A DNA stretch of 64,000 nt from Oreohelix idahoensis (GCA_024509875.1 JAMPIV010004265.1:186001-250000); one strand, 5' to 3'. Shown: positions 34,478-46,750, counted from the stretch's first letter. Notes: a model not told the origin generated them from the letters alone. Numbers and translations: made by a program.

Positions 34478-34935
34478 GATTTCTTTTGTAATACCGGGTT
34501 CGATTCCCAGTTGGAGGAATATAGTATATGGAAATTTTTTTTCCTTCAGAACCAGTGGTCCTAATGATGTCATACTCCCCCCCCCCACCCCTTTCCCCTT
34601 TCCCCTGGTATCCTGGGCAGTGAGATCGGATGCCTAGCGTTCTCGGATAAGGGCGAAAAAATAGGAGGTCCCGTGTGCAAGTTGCGCACGTTAAAAGTCC
34701 AACGGCAGTTGGAAATCGCTGCCCTGGCAAAATTTAAAAAATTAGAAACCTACCCATCACAAAAATATTTATAGAATGTGTGATTCCTATATACACACAT
34801 TGGGATTCTCGCTGGTGCTACGTAGATCGTGCACGGTGCTGATATCCTCCTTGTGTGATCTAAGGGAGGAGATCAGAGCACTGATGGAGTTGTCCGTGTG
34901 CAACAAAGATAGTCCTTAAAAACCAAACCTTTTGT
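34478..34935 (+). mobile_element. Decayed tRNA-derived SINE or compound repeat
   Basis: A B-box-like GGGTTCGATTCCC lies at 34497-34509. The right part, 34728-34927, matches 55848-56045 over about 200 bp ('cacaaaaatatttatagaatgtg', 'tgtgatctaagggaggagat', 'gttgtccgtgtg'). Left flank text near 34455-34490 recurs at about 35080-35110. Ends are uncertain. Confidence 0.55.
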
Positions 34936-35170
34936 AATATTTTTTTTTAATTTAGCATTAAAAATGAGAAAGACAAACGATTTAAAGTAATACAGATGAC
35001 ACGGGTAGGAGGACAGTGAATGTCACTCCTCAGCCGGGAATCGAGTCCAGATCGATTTCTTTACTTCTTGGACTTCTCAGAGACGAAATATGATTTTAAT
35101 CTGATTCCTTTTGCTACTTTCTTCTTCTTCTTCTACTTCTTTGATCCTTAGCCGCCGACCGTCAAATGAG

Positions 35171-38100
35171 TCAGTGGCCATCACGCCTGGTGGCGTCTTG
35201 TAGGGCAACAACAAATTGATTCCACTTTGCTCGGTCGGAGACCATCCTTCGTACAGTGCCCCAATTCTGGTTCATTCTTTGCATCTCAGCCTCCACAGTC
35301 CTCCGCCAAATTGTTTTTGGTCGGCCTCTCTTTCGTTTTCCTTCCGCGGTCCATAGCATAGCTGTTCTTGTGATGGCATCGGGGTGTCTTCTGTGGACAT
35401 GGCCAACCCAGCTCCAGCGTCGGCCAGCTATGATGGTGTGCATGTCCTCTTGCTTGCTCCGAGTAAGCAGATCTTGGTTGGTGATGGTATTCGGCCAAAA
35501 GATTCGGAGAATTTTTCTTAAGCATGTTGTGTGAAAAGAGGACAATTTCGACATTTCCTTCTCCGTAGCTCTCCAGCATTCCGCATCATAGAGCAGCACA
35601 GAAAGCACACAGCTTTGATACAATCTTAATGTTGTGCTTGTGCTGAACTGAGAGGACTTCCAGATGTTGTTTAGACTAAAAAAGGCTGTTCTTGCTTTGT
35701 TCATTCTGTTGTTGATGTCTATGCTTGCTCCGCCGTCTGGTGTTACTATGCATCCTAGGTATGTGAAGGTGTCTGTCTGTTCCAGTTGCTGATTCCTTAC
35801 TGATATTGGCTCAGGGTTGCTCACATTGAGCGTCATGACCTCTGTTATCTTTAGATTGATGTTCAAACCCACCTGTTGGCTATACTTATTAAGTCTATCC
35901 GTTTTTTCTTGGATGTGTTGATGTGAATGTGCTAGTACTGCAATGTCATCTGCATATTTCAGATCTTCCAATGTAGAAAATGTAGTCCATCTTATTCCTG
36001 TTGGACTGCCCTCTGTTGTCTGGCGCATCACCTAGTCTATGACAGTTAAAAATAGAGTGATTGATAAGGGGCATCCCTTTCGTACTCCTGTCTTCACCTC
36101 AAAGGTTAGGTTGCTCTGCCCAACGCTACACGTAAAGTTGGCATAGAGGCTTTTTATGATTGACACTATGCAGCTTAGAATTCCATAAGCCCTCAGTATT
36201 TTCCATAAACTGTCCCTATGTATACTGTCGAAAGCCTTTTCAAAATCATCGAAATTAATGTACAGCTTTCTTTGCCATTCTGAGCACTGCTCTATAATGT
36301 TCCTGAGGGTAAATATATGATCTACACATCTTCTGTTCTTTCTAAATCCTGCTTGTTCTTTCCTCAGTTTGTAGTCTACTGCTTTTGAAATTCTCTGTAT
36401 GATTATCCTGCCTAGTATTTTGCTGGGAACTGAGAGAAGAGTTATTCCTCTCCCATTATTGCAGTCTGCAAGATCTCCCTTCTTAGGCAATTATTCCTTT
36501 GTTCCACTCCGTTGGTGTTGTCCCTGATTTCCAGACTTGTGCAAATAGTGGTTGTAATACGAGTTCTGCTGCTAGCTCAGGGTCTGTCCTTAATAGCTCT
36601 GCATTTAGGTTATCATGGCCAGGAGCTTTTCTAATCTTTAACCCTTTAATTGCTGTGATGATTTATTCTTTTCGTGGAATGTCTGTATTAACATCTAGAT
36701 CATTTTCAGCCTCAGGAACATTCAATTGTGTCTCTGGTGGTTCCTTGTTCAGAGTTTCTCTGAAATGCTCTGCCCATCTTGTTTCCTGTTCCTCTGCTGT
36801 CGTGATGAGATATCCTTGCTTATCTCTTACTAATGTAATATTGTTTGCACCTCGTTTTCCGCTGATGATTTTAGTAATTTTGTATGCTGTGTTTTGTTCA
36901 TTTCTCAGTGCTGCCTCTTCTGCCTGTCTTGCAAGATCGTCTAGGAAATTCCTTTTGCTGGCTCGGGTTTGGCGTTTAACTTCCTTGTCCTGCTGACTGT
37001 ACTGTTCGCTATATAGACTTCGCTTCTGTTTTCTTTCTTTTCATTTCCTTTCTCATCGTTATGGTGTTTAATGTTTCTGGTGTTATCCAGTCTTGCTTCT
37101 TCCTTTCCTGGAATCACAAGCATGATTTGCTGCTTTCCTTATATATTGTTGAAATGGCGTTGAACTTATGACCTATATCATCAGTCAATGTCTTTTCTTG
37201 ACTTTTGGCAAATTGATATCGCTTCTTTATATCAGCCGCAAAAGCTTTTCTGGTTAGGGGGTCCTTCAATTTGCTGATGTCAAACCTTTTCTGTGTAGTT
37301 ACAGCTTGGTCCAGCTGTTCTTAGTTTCACTTTCAGTTTTGCTACTACTAAATGGTGATCACTTCCCACATCTGCACCTCTTCTTACCTTCACATCTTGT
37401 AATGCATGTATCCATCTACCGTTAATCATAATTTGGTCTATTTGGTTTCTGTCCCGACCATTTGGTGATTCCCATGTTAATTTGTGAATTTCTTTGTGTG
37501 GGAAAAGTGTTCCTCCAATGACCAAGTTGTTAATACTACAGAAACTTATTATGTATCCCCATTTTCGTTTGCTGTTCCGCTGCCGCATTTTCCATTACTC
37601 TTCCATTATATGTACTGTGTATTCCATCTTTCGCATTGAGGTCTCCCATTACTACGATAAGATCATATCTAGGTGTGTCTTCAATTTCTTGCTGCAGTTG
37701 TTGATAGAATTCATCCTTGACCTCATCATCGCTGTCATTCGTTTGTGCGTAGCATTGTATTATTGTAGTGTTGGTGAATCTCCCTCTCAATCTTATTCTT
37801 ATCAGTCTGTTGTTGATGGGTTTCCATTCCAGTAATGTCCTTTCTATTCCTTTCTGTAGAATAATGGCTACACCTTCATTGTGCTGTCCATCCTCTCTTC
37901 CAGAGTAAAGAACTGTTTCTCCTGTTGCTGTTTTAAGTTTTCCTGCCCCTGTCCATCTGCTCTCGTTTATCCCTAGAATGTGTAATCTATAGTTTCTCAC
38001 TTCTGCTGTGACCTGTTTTAGTTTACCCGTCTCGTTCATTGTCCTGACATTCCAAAATCCTATTCTTGTTTCACGTTTTGCGGTCAGGACTTCCGTTTTC

Positions 38101-38177
38101 GTGTAAGTGGCTTCCTTTCGGCTTTCACCACTGACAGTTATACGAGACTCAGACTCCGGATGTCCGTCCCGCAGCAA
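35171..38177 (-). pseudogene. Endonuclease-RT ORF of family A copy 1 (broken)
   Basis: Endonuclease pieces lie at 37280-38177 and include FWNVRT, INESRW, VMGDLNAK near 37640, and GSDHHLV near 37345. The linker is spread over frames between 36500 and 37280. RT follows at 35171-36490 with DCNNGRGITLLSVP, the FEKAFDSI strand and KYADDIAVL near 35955. The C-terminus has WVGHVHRR, KRKRGRPK and a final RRDGH. Several frameshifts separate the pieces. An in-frame TAG at 36032-36034 replaces what is probably a Trp codon, and the same TAG is present in copy 2 at 41238-41240. The plus-strand ORF at 36499-36996 is antisense shadow. Confidence 0.88.
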
Positions 38178-38194
38178 AGTTTGTTCATTTGTTC

Positions 38195-38423
38195 TCGTTT
38201 CCGTAACTTCGTTTCTTTTTACATAGACAGGGGTGTCAGCCCTATGCTAAAACCCCCAACCTGGAGGACCAGGGTGTGTGCTTTAAGTCTGACCCCTGCC
38301 CGCGCAAACCTGTCCAGCTTGGTAGAACCTTCCAGAGTAAAACTCCAGCTGGCATAGCTCTGGGGGTAATCAGGGTATGCAAGCCGCCATACCTCGACAA
38401 GGTATTGACACCGGTGATGGGAG
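38195..38423 (-). promoter_or_regulatory. Conserved structured 5' untranslated region of family A
   Basis: This segment and its partner at 43755-43978 are highly similar although non-coding. Read on the minus strand, CCAGC and GCTGG enclose two short hairpins (GGAG-TTTT-ACTC and GG-AGGTTC-ACC types). A 'cctccaggttgggggtttta' block follows. It may hold the element's internal promoter or an RNA fold needed for retrotransposition. Confidence 0.45.
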
Positions 38424-38435
38424 GATTCCTTTTGC

Positions 38436-38994
38436 AATAGATTTGTATTTAGCATGAAAACTATGAAAGACAAACGGTGTGTAGTATAGTAAAACAGTTG
38501 ACTGGGTAAAAATGTCGCTCCTCAGCAGGTAGTTGTGTCCGCATTGATTTCTTCATAAGTTTACTTACGTCATTTTTTTTCCAAGGCTATACTACTGCAC
38601 GCCAATTGGTTGATACTTATTGAAATTAAACATACAATGGAAAAAAAAAACCAAGCATTGGCTATCGTTAATGTGCGTAAAGCTCTTCATCCTTGTCGTA
38701 CAAGGCGGTAACAGTTGGAAGTAGGAGACTGTCTAGTCGTGTAAGGAATTGTGATAGACATCCCTCGAGACCTATACTGTAGACAAAACGGCTGATTCGG
38801 GAAACTCTGTAAAGTGTTAGCTAAAGAGGCTGTGATACATCGCGACGGGCCGAACAATCCAGCAGTGAATTTTACGTTGCTTAAATGAAAACAAAGGAAA
38901 AATAACAGGCGGATATAACAGACATGGATATATGATAGGATAAAGAGTTAGGTACAATGATAAAAATTTGAAACTGGGATATTGGTGTTACTGA
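38436..38994. other. Unannotated flank
   Basis: 38450-38565 is a diverged direct repeat of 34955-35060 on the other side of family A copy 1 ('gaaagacaaacg', 'gtcgctcctcagc'). No gene is visible. Confidence 0.4.
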
Positions 38995-39270
38995 AGGTAA
39001 AGCGTCATAACGGATAGAATACATGATGGAGACGGTAGAAGTATGTGGAATTGAAGACACTGACAACATGGTGACACCAATGTATAAGGCATTACAAGAC
39101 ACATACGGGATTAAACCTAAGTGAACATGGCTAAAGGAAAGGAACAGCTTGGTGGAAAAAAATGTAGTAAAAGAAGCCGTAAAGAAGAAAGAGATCATCT
39201 ATAACTTCTGGATAAAATCAAAGAAAGAAGAGGATGTGACCGCCTGGTCGCTGTATCATGAATCATATTA
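38995..39270 (+). pseudogene. Possible scrap of a non-LTR RT linker
   Basis: Plus-strand text encodes a Trp-Leu-x-Glu stretch followed by a VKEAVKKK-type and W-x-K-S-K-K-E-E-D sequence. This resembles the basic linker between endonuclease and RT of non-LTR elements. It has internal stops. Assignment is tentative. Confidence 0.35.
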
Positions 39271-39493
39271 TGTGGCAATGTCTGCCCAGGTCCTTTGACC
39301 TCTTTAGTTAGCATTGATATGCTGTATAATTATAACAGTCACACTCGCAGCCAGCGATGACATAACGCCATAGTTAACTGTAATACTGTTTATTTACACT
39401 TGAGAGGATCATTGCTGTCTGCTCTGACCTCCACATCTGGTCCATCACAGAATATACAATGTGTAAGTTCGTTCTCAATATTTATTCCTTCCC

Positions 39494-39494
<1 letters not shown>

Positions 39495-39562
<68 letters not shown>

Positions 39563-39567
39563 CTCTC
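39495..39567. repeat. (CT)n microsatellite
   Basis: About 36 CT units with one G interruption near the right end. Confidence 0.97.
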
Positions 39568-40327
39568 GTTATCGAATCTACACCTTCTGACCTTTTAACC
39601 ATCAGTGATCATTCAGGTGCTATAGTCTCTACTTCTGTTCTTTCTTCCTAACAGTTTCCTACTTTATTGTTACATATCATCTCAGTGTTCAGGTTATCTA
39701 TTGATGGACCGGACCTCTCCGGGGTTGTTCTTTTCCCTTTCATCACTGAAGAATAGGACTATTGTCTATATATGTATCAGATTTCACTCTACATACCTTT
39801 TCCCTTTCTGAATAAAATCTAACTCACACCGTTTCTCCTTCTAGGCAAGAATTCTCACTATTCAATATTTCGGGTTAATCATTACCCAAACTACTTCTTG
39901 TCCGTGAAATAGTCATCACCTAAACTACTTGAATACTGCCTTCAACATGGCCACTTGCGTACGTGCGCTCTACACTCTCTACCTCACGCCTCTGGACTGC
40001 TGCTGAGAAAACGTGCTTCACTGGATTATCGTTCACCCCTTTCATTGTTCGCGCATCCCCTTTTTGTACTCTATCTGAACCTTCCCATATCTGATTCTCA
40101 TGATTCGTTCCCTTACTGCCACAAGACTTCAGCGTACCGCTTGACCAAGAAAGATGCCACATGAACAGTCAAATATCTAAGAATCATGGAAACAAAACAT
40201 GGAGAAACGCTAGAGGGCCTCATCAGAGAAAGATCAAGAGAAAGTTCTACCAAACAGTTTTTAATTAGATTATGAGAGGAAGACTACAATCCAAAAAATA
40301 TTTTAAAAAAAAAAATTAAAGATAGAT
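39568..40327. other. Gene-free spacer
   Basis: No gene, SINE head or transposon end recognised. The ORFs 39920-40162 and 39955-40164 are mutually antisense and without motif. Confidence 0.4.
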
Positions 40328-40378
40328 ATCCAATACTCTTCTTCTTCTTTGATCCTTAACCGCCGACTGTAAAAGCAG

Positions 40379-43300
40379 TCAGTGGCCATCACGCCTGGTG
40401 GCGTCGTGTAGGGCAGCAACAAATTGCTTCCACCTTGTTCGGTCGGCGGCCATCCTTCGCACAGTGCCCCAACTCTGGTTCATTATTTGCATCTCAGCCT
40501 CCGCAGTTCTCCGCCAAGTTTTTGGTCGGCCTCTCTTTCGCTTTCCTTCGGGGGTCCATTGCATAGCTGTTCTTGTAATGGCATCAGAGTCCCTTCTGAG
40601 AATGTGGCCAACCCAACTCCAGCGTCTGCCAGCTATGATGGTGTGCATGTCTTCCTGGTTACTTCGAATAAGTAGGTCTTGGTTGGTAATGATATTCGGC
40701 CAAAAGATTCGATGAATTTTCTATAGGCACATTGTGTGGAAAGAGGAGAGTTTCGACATTTCCTTCCCTGTTACTCTCCAGTATTCTGCACCATAGAGAA
40801 GCACATAAAGTACACAGCTCTCATATAATCTTAATTTGATGTTTGTGCTGTACTGGGAAGACTTCCAGATGTTGTTGAGACTAGCAAAGGCTGTCCTCGC
40901 TTTATTCATTCTGTTGTTGATGTCCTTGCTGGTTCCGTCGTCTGGTGTTACTATGCATCCTAAGTATGTAAATGTGCCTGTCTGATTTAGCTTCTGGTTC
41001 CCTATTGTTATTGGCTCAGAATTGCCCACATTGAGTGTCATGACCTCTGTCTTCTTCAGATTGATGTTCAGACCCTCCTGCTGGCTATACTTATTCAGTC
41101 TATCGGTTTTTTTCTTGAATGTGTTGATGTGAATGCACGAGTAGTGAAATGTCATCTGCATATTCCAGGTCTTCCAGTGTAGAAAATGTTGTCCATCTAA
41201 TTCCTGTTGGACTGCCCTCTGTTGTCTGGCGCATCACCTAGTCTATGACTGTTAAAAATAAAGCTGTTGATAAGGGGCATGCCTGTCGTATTCCTGTCTT
41301 CACCTCGAAAGTTAGGTTGCTCAACTCAACACTGCATGTAAAGTTAGAATAGAGGCTTTTTATAATGAAAACAATGCAGCTAGGAATTCCATAAGCCCTC
41401 AGTATTTTCCATAGGCTGTCCCTGTGTATGCTGTCAAAAGCCTTTTCAAAATCAACAAAGTTAATGTATATCTGTCTCTGCCATTCTGAGCACTGCTCTA
41501 TAATGTTCCTGAGGGTGAATATATGATCTGCCCATCTTCTGTTTTTTCTGAATCCCGCTTGTTCTTTCCTCAGTTTATGGTCTACTGCTTTTGAAATTTT
41601 CTGGATAATTATATATATATTCTGCCTAGTATTTTACTGGAAACTGAGAGGAGAGCAATTCCTCTCCAGTTGTTGCAGTCTGCAAGGTCGCCCTTCTTGG
41701 GCAATTTGACAATTATTCCTTTACTCCACTCCGTTGGTGTTGTCTCTTTTTCCAGTCTTGTGCAAATAGTGGTTCTACTAGTTCTGCTGCTAGTTCAGGG
41801 TCTGCCTTGAATAACTCAGCGTTTAAATTGTCGTGACCAGGCGCTTTTCTATTCTTTAACCCTTTCTTCTTCTTCCTTCTTCCTCGTTCGTCCAGAAAAG
41901 GACGTTGGTTGCGTTGTGTCTGTTTCCGCCGGAGCTGTGATATCTGCACCTTTCGGTCGACACATCCGACTTCAGCGCGGCATTTTTAAGGACCGGGTTT
42001 GCCTTCCCTCTGCGATCCCTACTCTCTCAGCCAGACTGTAGTGATGCAGCCTGTTTCCAGGACCACCACGTGGAGGTGGAGTAGGGTCTTGGTCAGCTCT
42101 GGTTCGCTGACCCTGATGCAAGCAGTCAAGCTATGGGTCGCTGACTGCATTCTCTATTGCTGCATCTTTGGGTCCCCTTTAACCCTTTGATAGCAGTGAT
42201 GATTTCTTCTTCTCGTGGAAAGTCTGTATATACGTTTAGGTCACTTTCAGCCTCAGAAACATTCAGCTGCGTCACTGATGGTTCCTTATTCAGTGTTTCT
42301 CTAAAGTGCTCTGCCCATCTTGTTTCCTGCCTCTGTGCTGTTGTGATGAGATTTCCTTGCTTGTCTCTTGCTAACGTTATATTGTTTGCACCTCGTTTTC
42401 CGCTGATAGTTTTAGTTATTTTATAAACTGTGCTTTGTTCATTTTCTGCTGCCTCTTTTGCCTGCCTTGAAAGGTCATCCAGAAGTTTCCTTTTGTTGGC
42501 ATGGGTTAGACGTTTTACTTCTTTGTCCATCTGACTGTACTGTTTGCTATACATTTCCTTTAACCTCGGAGACTTTGCTTCTGCGTTCTTTCTTTTCATT
42601 TCTTTTCTCATCGCTAAGGTGTTTAACGTTTCTGGTGTTATCCAGTCTTGTCTCTTTCTTTCCTGGAATCCCAAGCATGATTCGCTGCTTTCCTTGTATA
42701 CTGTAGAAATGATGCTAAATTTCTGGTCAACATCATCAGACGCTGTACTGTCCTGGCCTTTGCCATTTTGATAACGTCTCTTTACATCAACCACAAAAGC
42801 TTTTCTTGTGAGGGGGTCCTTGAGTTTCATGTTTTAACTTTTCTGTTTGATTGCAATTGGTCCAGCAGCTCTGAGTTTCACCTTCAGTGTTGCTACTACA
42901 AGGTAATGATCACTTCCTACATCCGCACCTCTTCTTACTTTCACGTCTTGTAGTGTATGTCTCCATCTACCATTGATCATAATGTGGTCTATCTGGTTTC
43001 TGACCCGTCCGTTTGGTGATTCCAACGTTAACATGTGCACTTCTTTGTGTGGAAAAAGTGTTCCTCCAATGACCAGGTTGTTGATGCTGCAGAAGCTTAT
43101 TAGTTTGTCCCCATTCTCGTTTACTGTTCCACTGCCGCATTTCCCCATTACTCTTTCATTATAAGTATTGTGTGTACAAACTTTTGCATTAAGGTCTCCC
43201 ATTTCTATAATAATATCGTACCTAGGTGCAGTTTCGATTTCCTTTTTGTAGCGGTTGAAAGAGGTTGTCCTTGACCTCTTCATCGCTGTCATTTGTTGGT

Positions 43301-43640
43301 GCAAAGCATTGTGTTATTGTGGTGTTGGTGAATCTCCCTCTCAGTCTTGTTCTTATCAGTCTGTTGTTGATGGGTTTCCATTCCAGTAATGACCTTTCTA
43401 TTCCTTTCTTCGGGATAATGGCTACGTCTTCATTGTGCTGACCATCCTCTCTAACAGAGTAAAGTACCGTTTCCCCTGTAGCTGTTTTTATTCTCCCCGA
43501 CCCGGTCCATCTGCTCTCGCTTATTCCCAGGATATGTAATCTGTAGTTCCTCATCTCTGCTGTGATCTGCCTTAGCTTTCCTGCCTCATTCATGGTTCTG
43601 ACGTTCCAGAATCAAATTCTAGTTTCATGTTTTGCGGTCA
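40379..43640 (-). pseudogene. Endonuclease-RT ORF of family A copy 2 (broken)
   Basis: Endonuclease pieces lie at 42834-43593 (ISESRW, EMGDLNAK, GSDHYLV). The linker is at 42187-42830 with the QETRWAEHFRETLN stretch. RT resumes at 41713-41865 beyond the SINE and runs with many breaks to about 40720. The C-terminus is at 40379-40648. In-frame TAG at 41238-41240 matches copy 1. The break pattern is otherwise different from copy 1, as expected of independent decay. Confidence 0.85.
41866..42176 (-). mobile_element. SINE-like element with GAA-type tail (family 3), copy 2
   Basis: A 311-bp unit matching 14845-15149 over its full length. The 12-bp duplication CTTTAACCCTTT lies at 41854-41865 and 42177-42188. 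The uninterrupted target can be seen in family A copy 1 near 36643-36650. No ORF of its own. A minus-strand frame reads from it into family A (41713-41949), but that is fortuitous. Confidence 0.95.
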
Positions 43641-44029
43641 GGGCATCCGTTTGCATGCCAATAGCTTCCTTTCGGCTTTCATCACTGATAGTCATACGAG
43701 CTTGAGACTCCGCGTGTCCGTCTCGCATCAAAGTTGTTCCATTTGTTACTGTTTCCGTAACTGTTCAGATTTTTTACATAGGCAGGGGTGTCGGCCCTGC
43801 GCTAAAACCCCCAACCTGGAGGACCAGGGTACCAGCTTTTGTCTGACCCCTACCCGCACAGACTTGTCCAGCTTGGTTGAACCTACCAGGAGTAAAACTC
43901 CCGCTGGCATAGCTCTGGGGGTTGTCAGGGTACACAAGCTGCAATACCGCTACAAGTAATAGGTACCATTGATGGCAGATCCGATACTCAGTGTATCCAA
44001 AAAGGAAGGCCAGATCGGAAGAGCATTTT

Positions 44030-44430
44030 CAATAGCAGCAGAAGCCATCTAGAAAACTAGAAGACGCATATTCAATGCGATGAATAGTGAGCAACAAAAA
44101 GTAAGAATATAAAAATTAACCAAAAGCAACCCAAGACACGAGTCAGTAGGAATGAAAGGAATAATAACATGAACTATCCTTGTGGTGAAATTTGTGTCAA
44201 TGGAGGGAATTTTAATATAAATATGGCAGAAAAAAAAAGTCCCAGAAGAATGGCAGACAGCCTTAATAATGCAAATGTGGGAGAAGTGCAGAGGAAAAAA
44301 TTTGAGACAACAGAAACTGCAGAAGCATATCGCTCGTGAGTCATGCTGGGACAACGCATACTAAGATGCTGGAACATAAAGTAACTCCCTTATTAGATCA
44401 TCAGCTTTGTCACACGTTTTGTGCATGTAC
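44030..44430 (+). pseudogene. Non-LTR RT fragment (fingers region)
   Basis: Two plus frames encode KVPEEWQTALIMQMWEK at about 44234-44285, then VSHAGTTHTKMLEHKV and LLDHQL at about 44338-44402. These correspond to the N-terminal RT motifs of RTE-like elements (xVPxxW and the SHAGK region). Frames are broken and no flanking duplication was found. Confidence 0.6.
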
Positions 44431-44994
44431 TTTTGCGCCCTTCTCTCTCTCCTTCATCGTCCTATTATTTGATATATTTTATGCACCTACATTTTTTGCA
44501 TAGCCGCTCCCAGACTTATTTACGTTTCACCATTTGAATCATAGCATGACAAAGCTATTTGAACAGGTCAGCGGATAATACTTTTATCACTTAAGTTGTC
44601 TAGCCACCTTTGATAGAGACGGTCACGGCTGATTCAAGGTGGTCCCGACCACTCCTCATAACAATACGACCCGGCAGAGTATGAAAAGGAAGCCATATTG
44701 TTTGTCTAAGCTGCCGTTGACCGTATTTAACCGTCTGGCTGATGCACGAAAACACAGGTGATAATTAGATAATAGCTTCTGCTGAGTCATTTATGTAACA
44801 ATAATATAGATAACCCGTCTGTGGAGATTATGGTGGGTAAGGCATTTAGACAGGAAATGAATTTACAGGTGTGTTTGTGAGTTTGCATGCAGGGCAATTG
44901 GAAGTATTACTGACTTATGTGGAAGAGGTCACGCATTTAAATTTTAAAATTGATATTTTAAAACACTCGGGGGATAGAAAGGATTTAACACCCC
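44431..44994. other. Gene-free spacer
   Basis: Nothing recognised. The ORF 44871-45098 runs into the repeat that follows. Confidence 0.4.
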
Positions 44995-45315
44995 GACCCA
45001 CATTGTTCCAAAGAGCTTACCATTGGTTTAATTTGAGAGCCGGAATAGACTTTGGCTTTCATTGGCAAGTTGGTCTACAAATACAATCTGGGAACTGAAC
45101 TGAGAAACGGAAATATAATCTAGCGAAATCGGAGGCACAAATCAAACGTCAAATTAGCAACTCACAGGACTAAGAATTCCAAAATTAAAAGTGACAAATC
45201 AAAGTATTTGGCGTCTTTATAATTTAAAAGAGAACCCGCATTTTTAAATACCAAGACTGGAAACTTAAGGAATCAGAGCACCTGCCATAAGAGGAATACT
45301 AAAATTTCCTAGACC
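44995..45315 (-). repeat. Interspersed repeat of about 310 bp, copy 2
   Basis: Reverse-complement partner of 6485-6805, diverged but colinear. Confidence 0.6.
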
Positions 45316-45612
45316 AAGTGTTCGAAGCATCTAAACAAAGTTGCTGTGTCCATTCTACTGTGCCCGGAGATTGTATACCCCATTGGGGTAAGTTGTGAAC
45401 ATATAGTTTAAAATGTGAATTGATATGCCTGTACTTGCTAAGTGGTTATACCAGTCATATGAGACTGGCAACCTCAGCATATGAAAATAGTATATTCATA
45501 AACCACTACAACAAGCGCTGATGATTGCTTCTTGCTAGTCGTACAGAAAACCGACAGCAGAGATGACCCCAGACTCCAGTGAGAAGTGATGATTACATCA
45601 CATATGTCTAAA

Positions 45613-45725
45613 GTGGACTAGAATGGAACCAGGCCAGGAAGAAGACAGCTGATAGAATGGTCTGGCGCTCTCTCTTCCAAACCTCTACACCTCACGGTAG
45701 AAGGGGAACGACTAAGTAAGTAGTA
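45613..45725 (+). mobile_element. 5'-truncated RTE-like element, family B (113 bp)
   Basis: Nearly identical to 49919-50035, covering the last 35 codons and the TAAG tail of the intact family B ORF. Confidence 0.9.
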
Positions 45726-45853
45726 AGTGTCTAAAGTGTATAGTATCATTTTGTGAGATACATGTACCTTGTTAAGTGTAATTCAGGCAAGCCATTGCCC
45801 TCGCGCTGTCCAGACACATTTTCCCCCTTAAAGAAACCATAAGAATAACGGTG

Positions 45854-45968
<115 letters not shown>

Positions 45969-46126
45969 TATAGCAACTACCTATAAAAGAATTTCGCTGG
46001 ATTACACCAGCTGGGGGCTTGAACGGGCTAAAACCATTGCTTAATTCTTCACAAAAGGCGACGGATCAGATATAAGTTAATAGTGCTTGGCCCTATGCAG
46101 CATTGTTCTTGTGAACATTCCTTTGA

Positions 46127-46245
46127 GACAGAAGCGCCATTATCCTTCTATCTACAACTCTGCCAAGAGTAATCTTGTGTGAAGGTAGACACCTTTGAAG
46201 ACCCGTATTAGATACTCTTGAGTGTTGGCCACAGGTGGACCACTA
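46127..46245. repeat. Diverged repeat shared with 9620-9740
   Basis: Same landmarks: 'ctgccaagagtaatctt', 'gtgaaggta' and 'ggaccactactgcag'. It directly precedes a family C fragment. Confidence 0.55.
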
Positions 46246-46257
46246 CTGCAGAGCTAA

Positions 46258-46750
46258 GGGGAGGCAATCCGTGACAAGCTTAGCAATGTGCGATATGGTT
46301 TCAGGAAAGGAAGAGGATGCACTGATGCCTTGTTCACTCTAAGACAGATCTGCGAGGAGACCATGTATATAATGAAACATGCAATACACCAAACAGCTAC
46401 AGACTTTTATAAACACGTGCTTGCGTAGAATAGGACTGAAATGGTATGACAAAGTCACAAATGCGGAATTGGCGACAAGTGCCAGTGGAACAAGAGTTGA
46501 GAAGAAGACGCTGGCGATGGATATGACACACATTGAGGAGACCTGTTGATAGCATTACAAGGCAGTCCTTGTTCTGGAATCCACAGGGAAAGAGAGGCAG
46601 AGGTAGACAAAAAAAAAACACACATGGAGAAGAAAAGTGGATACAGAGGTGAAAATGATGAGGAAAACGTGGAAAGAACTTGAGCGGACGGCACGGGACA
46701 GGAAGACTTGGCATGTGTTTGTTGAAGGCCTATGCTCTCCAGGGAGCTAA
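46258..46750 (+). pseudogene. Family C non-LTR retrotransposon, internally deleted
   Basis: 46258-46370 encodes RT text of the type NVRYGFRKGRGCTDALFTLR. It then jumps to the C-terminal region (46410-46745) with WYDKVTNAEL, a KERQRQTKK-type basic stretch and a final FVEGLCSPGS. The palm domain is missing. Frames are broken. Confidence 0.75.

Larger units (their letters stand above)
35115..38423 (-). mobile_element. Full-length RTE-like non-LTR retrotransposon, family A, copy 1
   Basis: The 3,309-bp insertion is flanked by the 12-bp duplication GATTCCTTTTGC at 35103-35114 and 38424-38435. On the minus strand it holds a 5' untranslated region of about 250 bp, an apurinic-type endonuclease, RT, the C-terminal WVGHV region and a GAA-type tail. 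The length agrees with the second copy once that copy's SINE is removed (about 3,317 bp). It matches the RTE-like proteins often labelled craniofacial development protein 2-like; the exact clade is not certain. Confidence 0.95.
40339..43978 (-). mobile_element. Full-length RTE-like non-LTR retrotransposon, family A, copy 2 (SINE inside)
   Basis: Flanked by an 11-bp duplication with one mismatch, ATCCAATACTC at 40328-40338 and ATCCGATACTC at 43979-43989. The order on the minus strand is as in copy 1. A family 3 SINE at 41866-42176 splits the RT region. Without the SINE and its duplication the length is about 3,317 bp, nearly the same as copy 1. The two copies sit in the same orientation 1.9 kb apart but have different target sites, so they are independent insertions. 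Confidence 0.95.

Noticed and set aside
36499..36996. 165-codon plus-strand ORF
   Set aside because: It is antisense to the RT-linker region of family A copy 1; the sense strand carries recognisable retrotransposon text.
39390..39651. Arg-Glu and Leu-Ser repeat ORFs
   Set aside because: Translations of the CT microsatellite on the two strands.
35115..43978. Segmental tandem duplication producing two family A copies
   Set aside because: Each copy has its own target duplication and the flanks are unrelated, so they are independent insertions.
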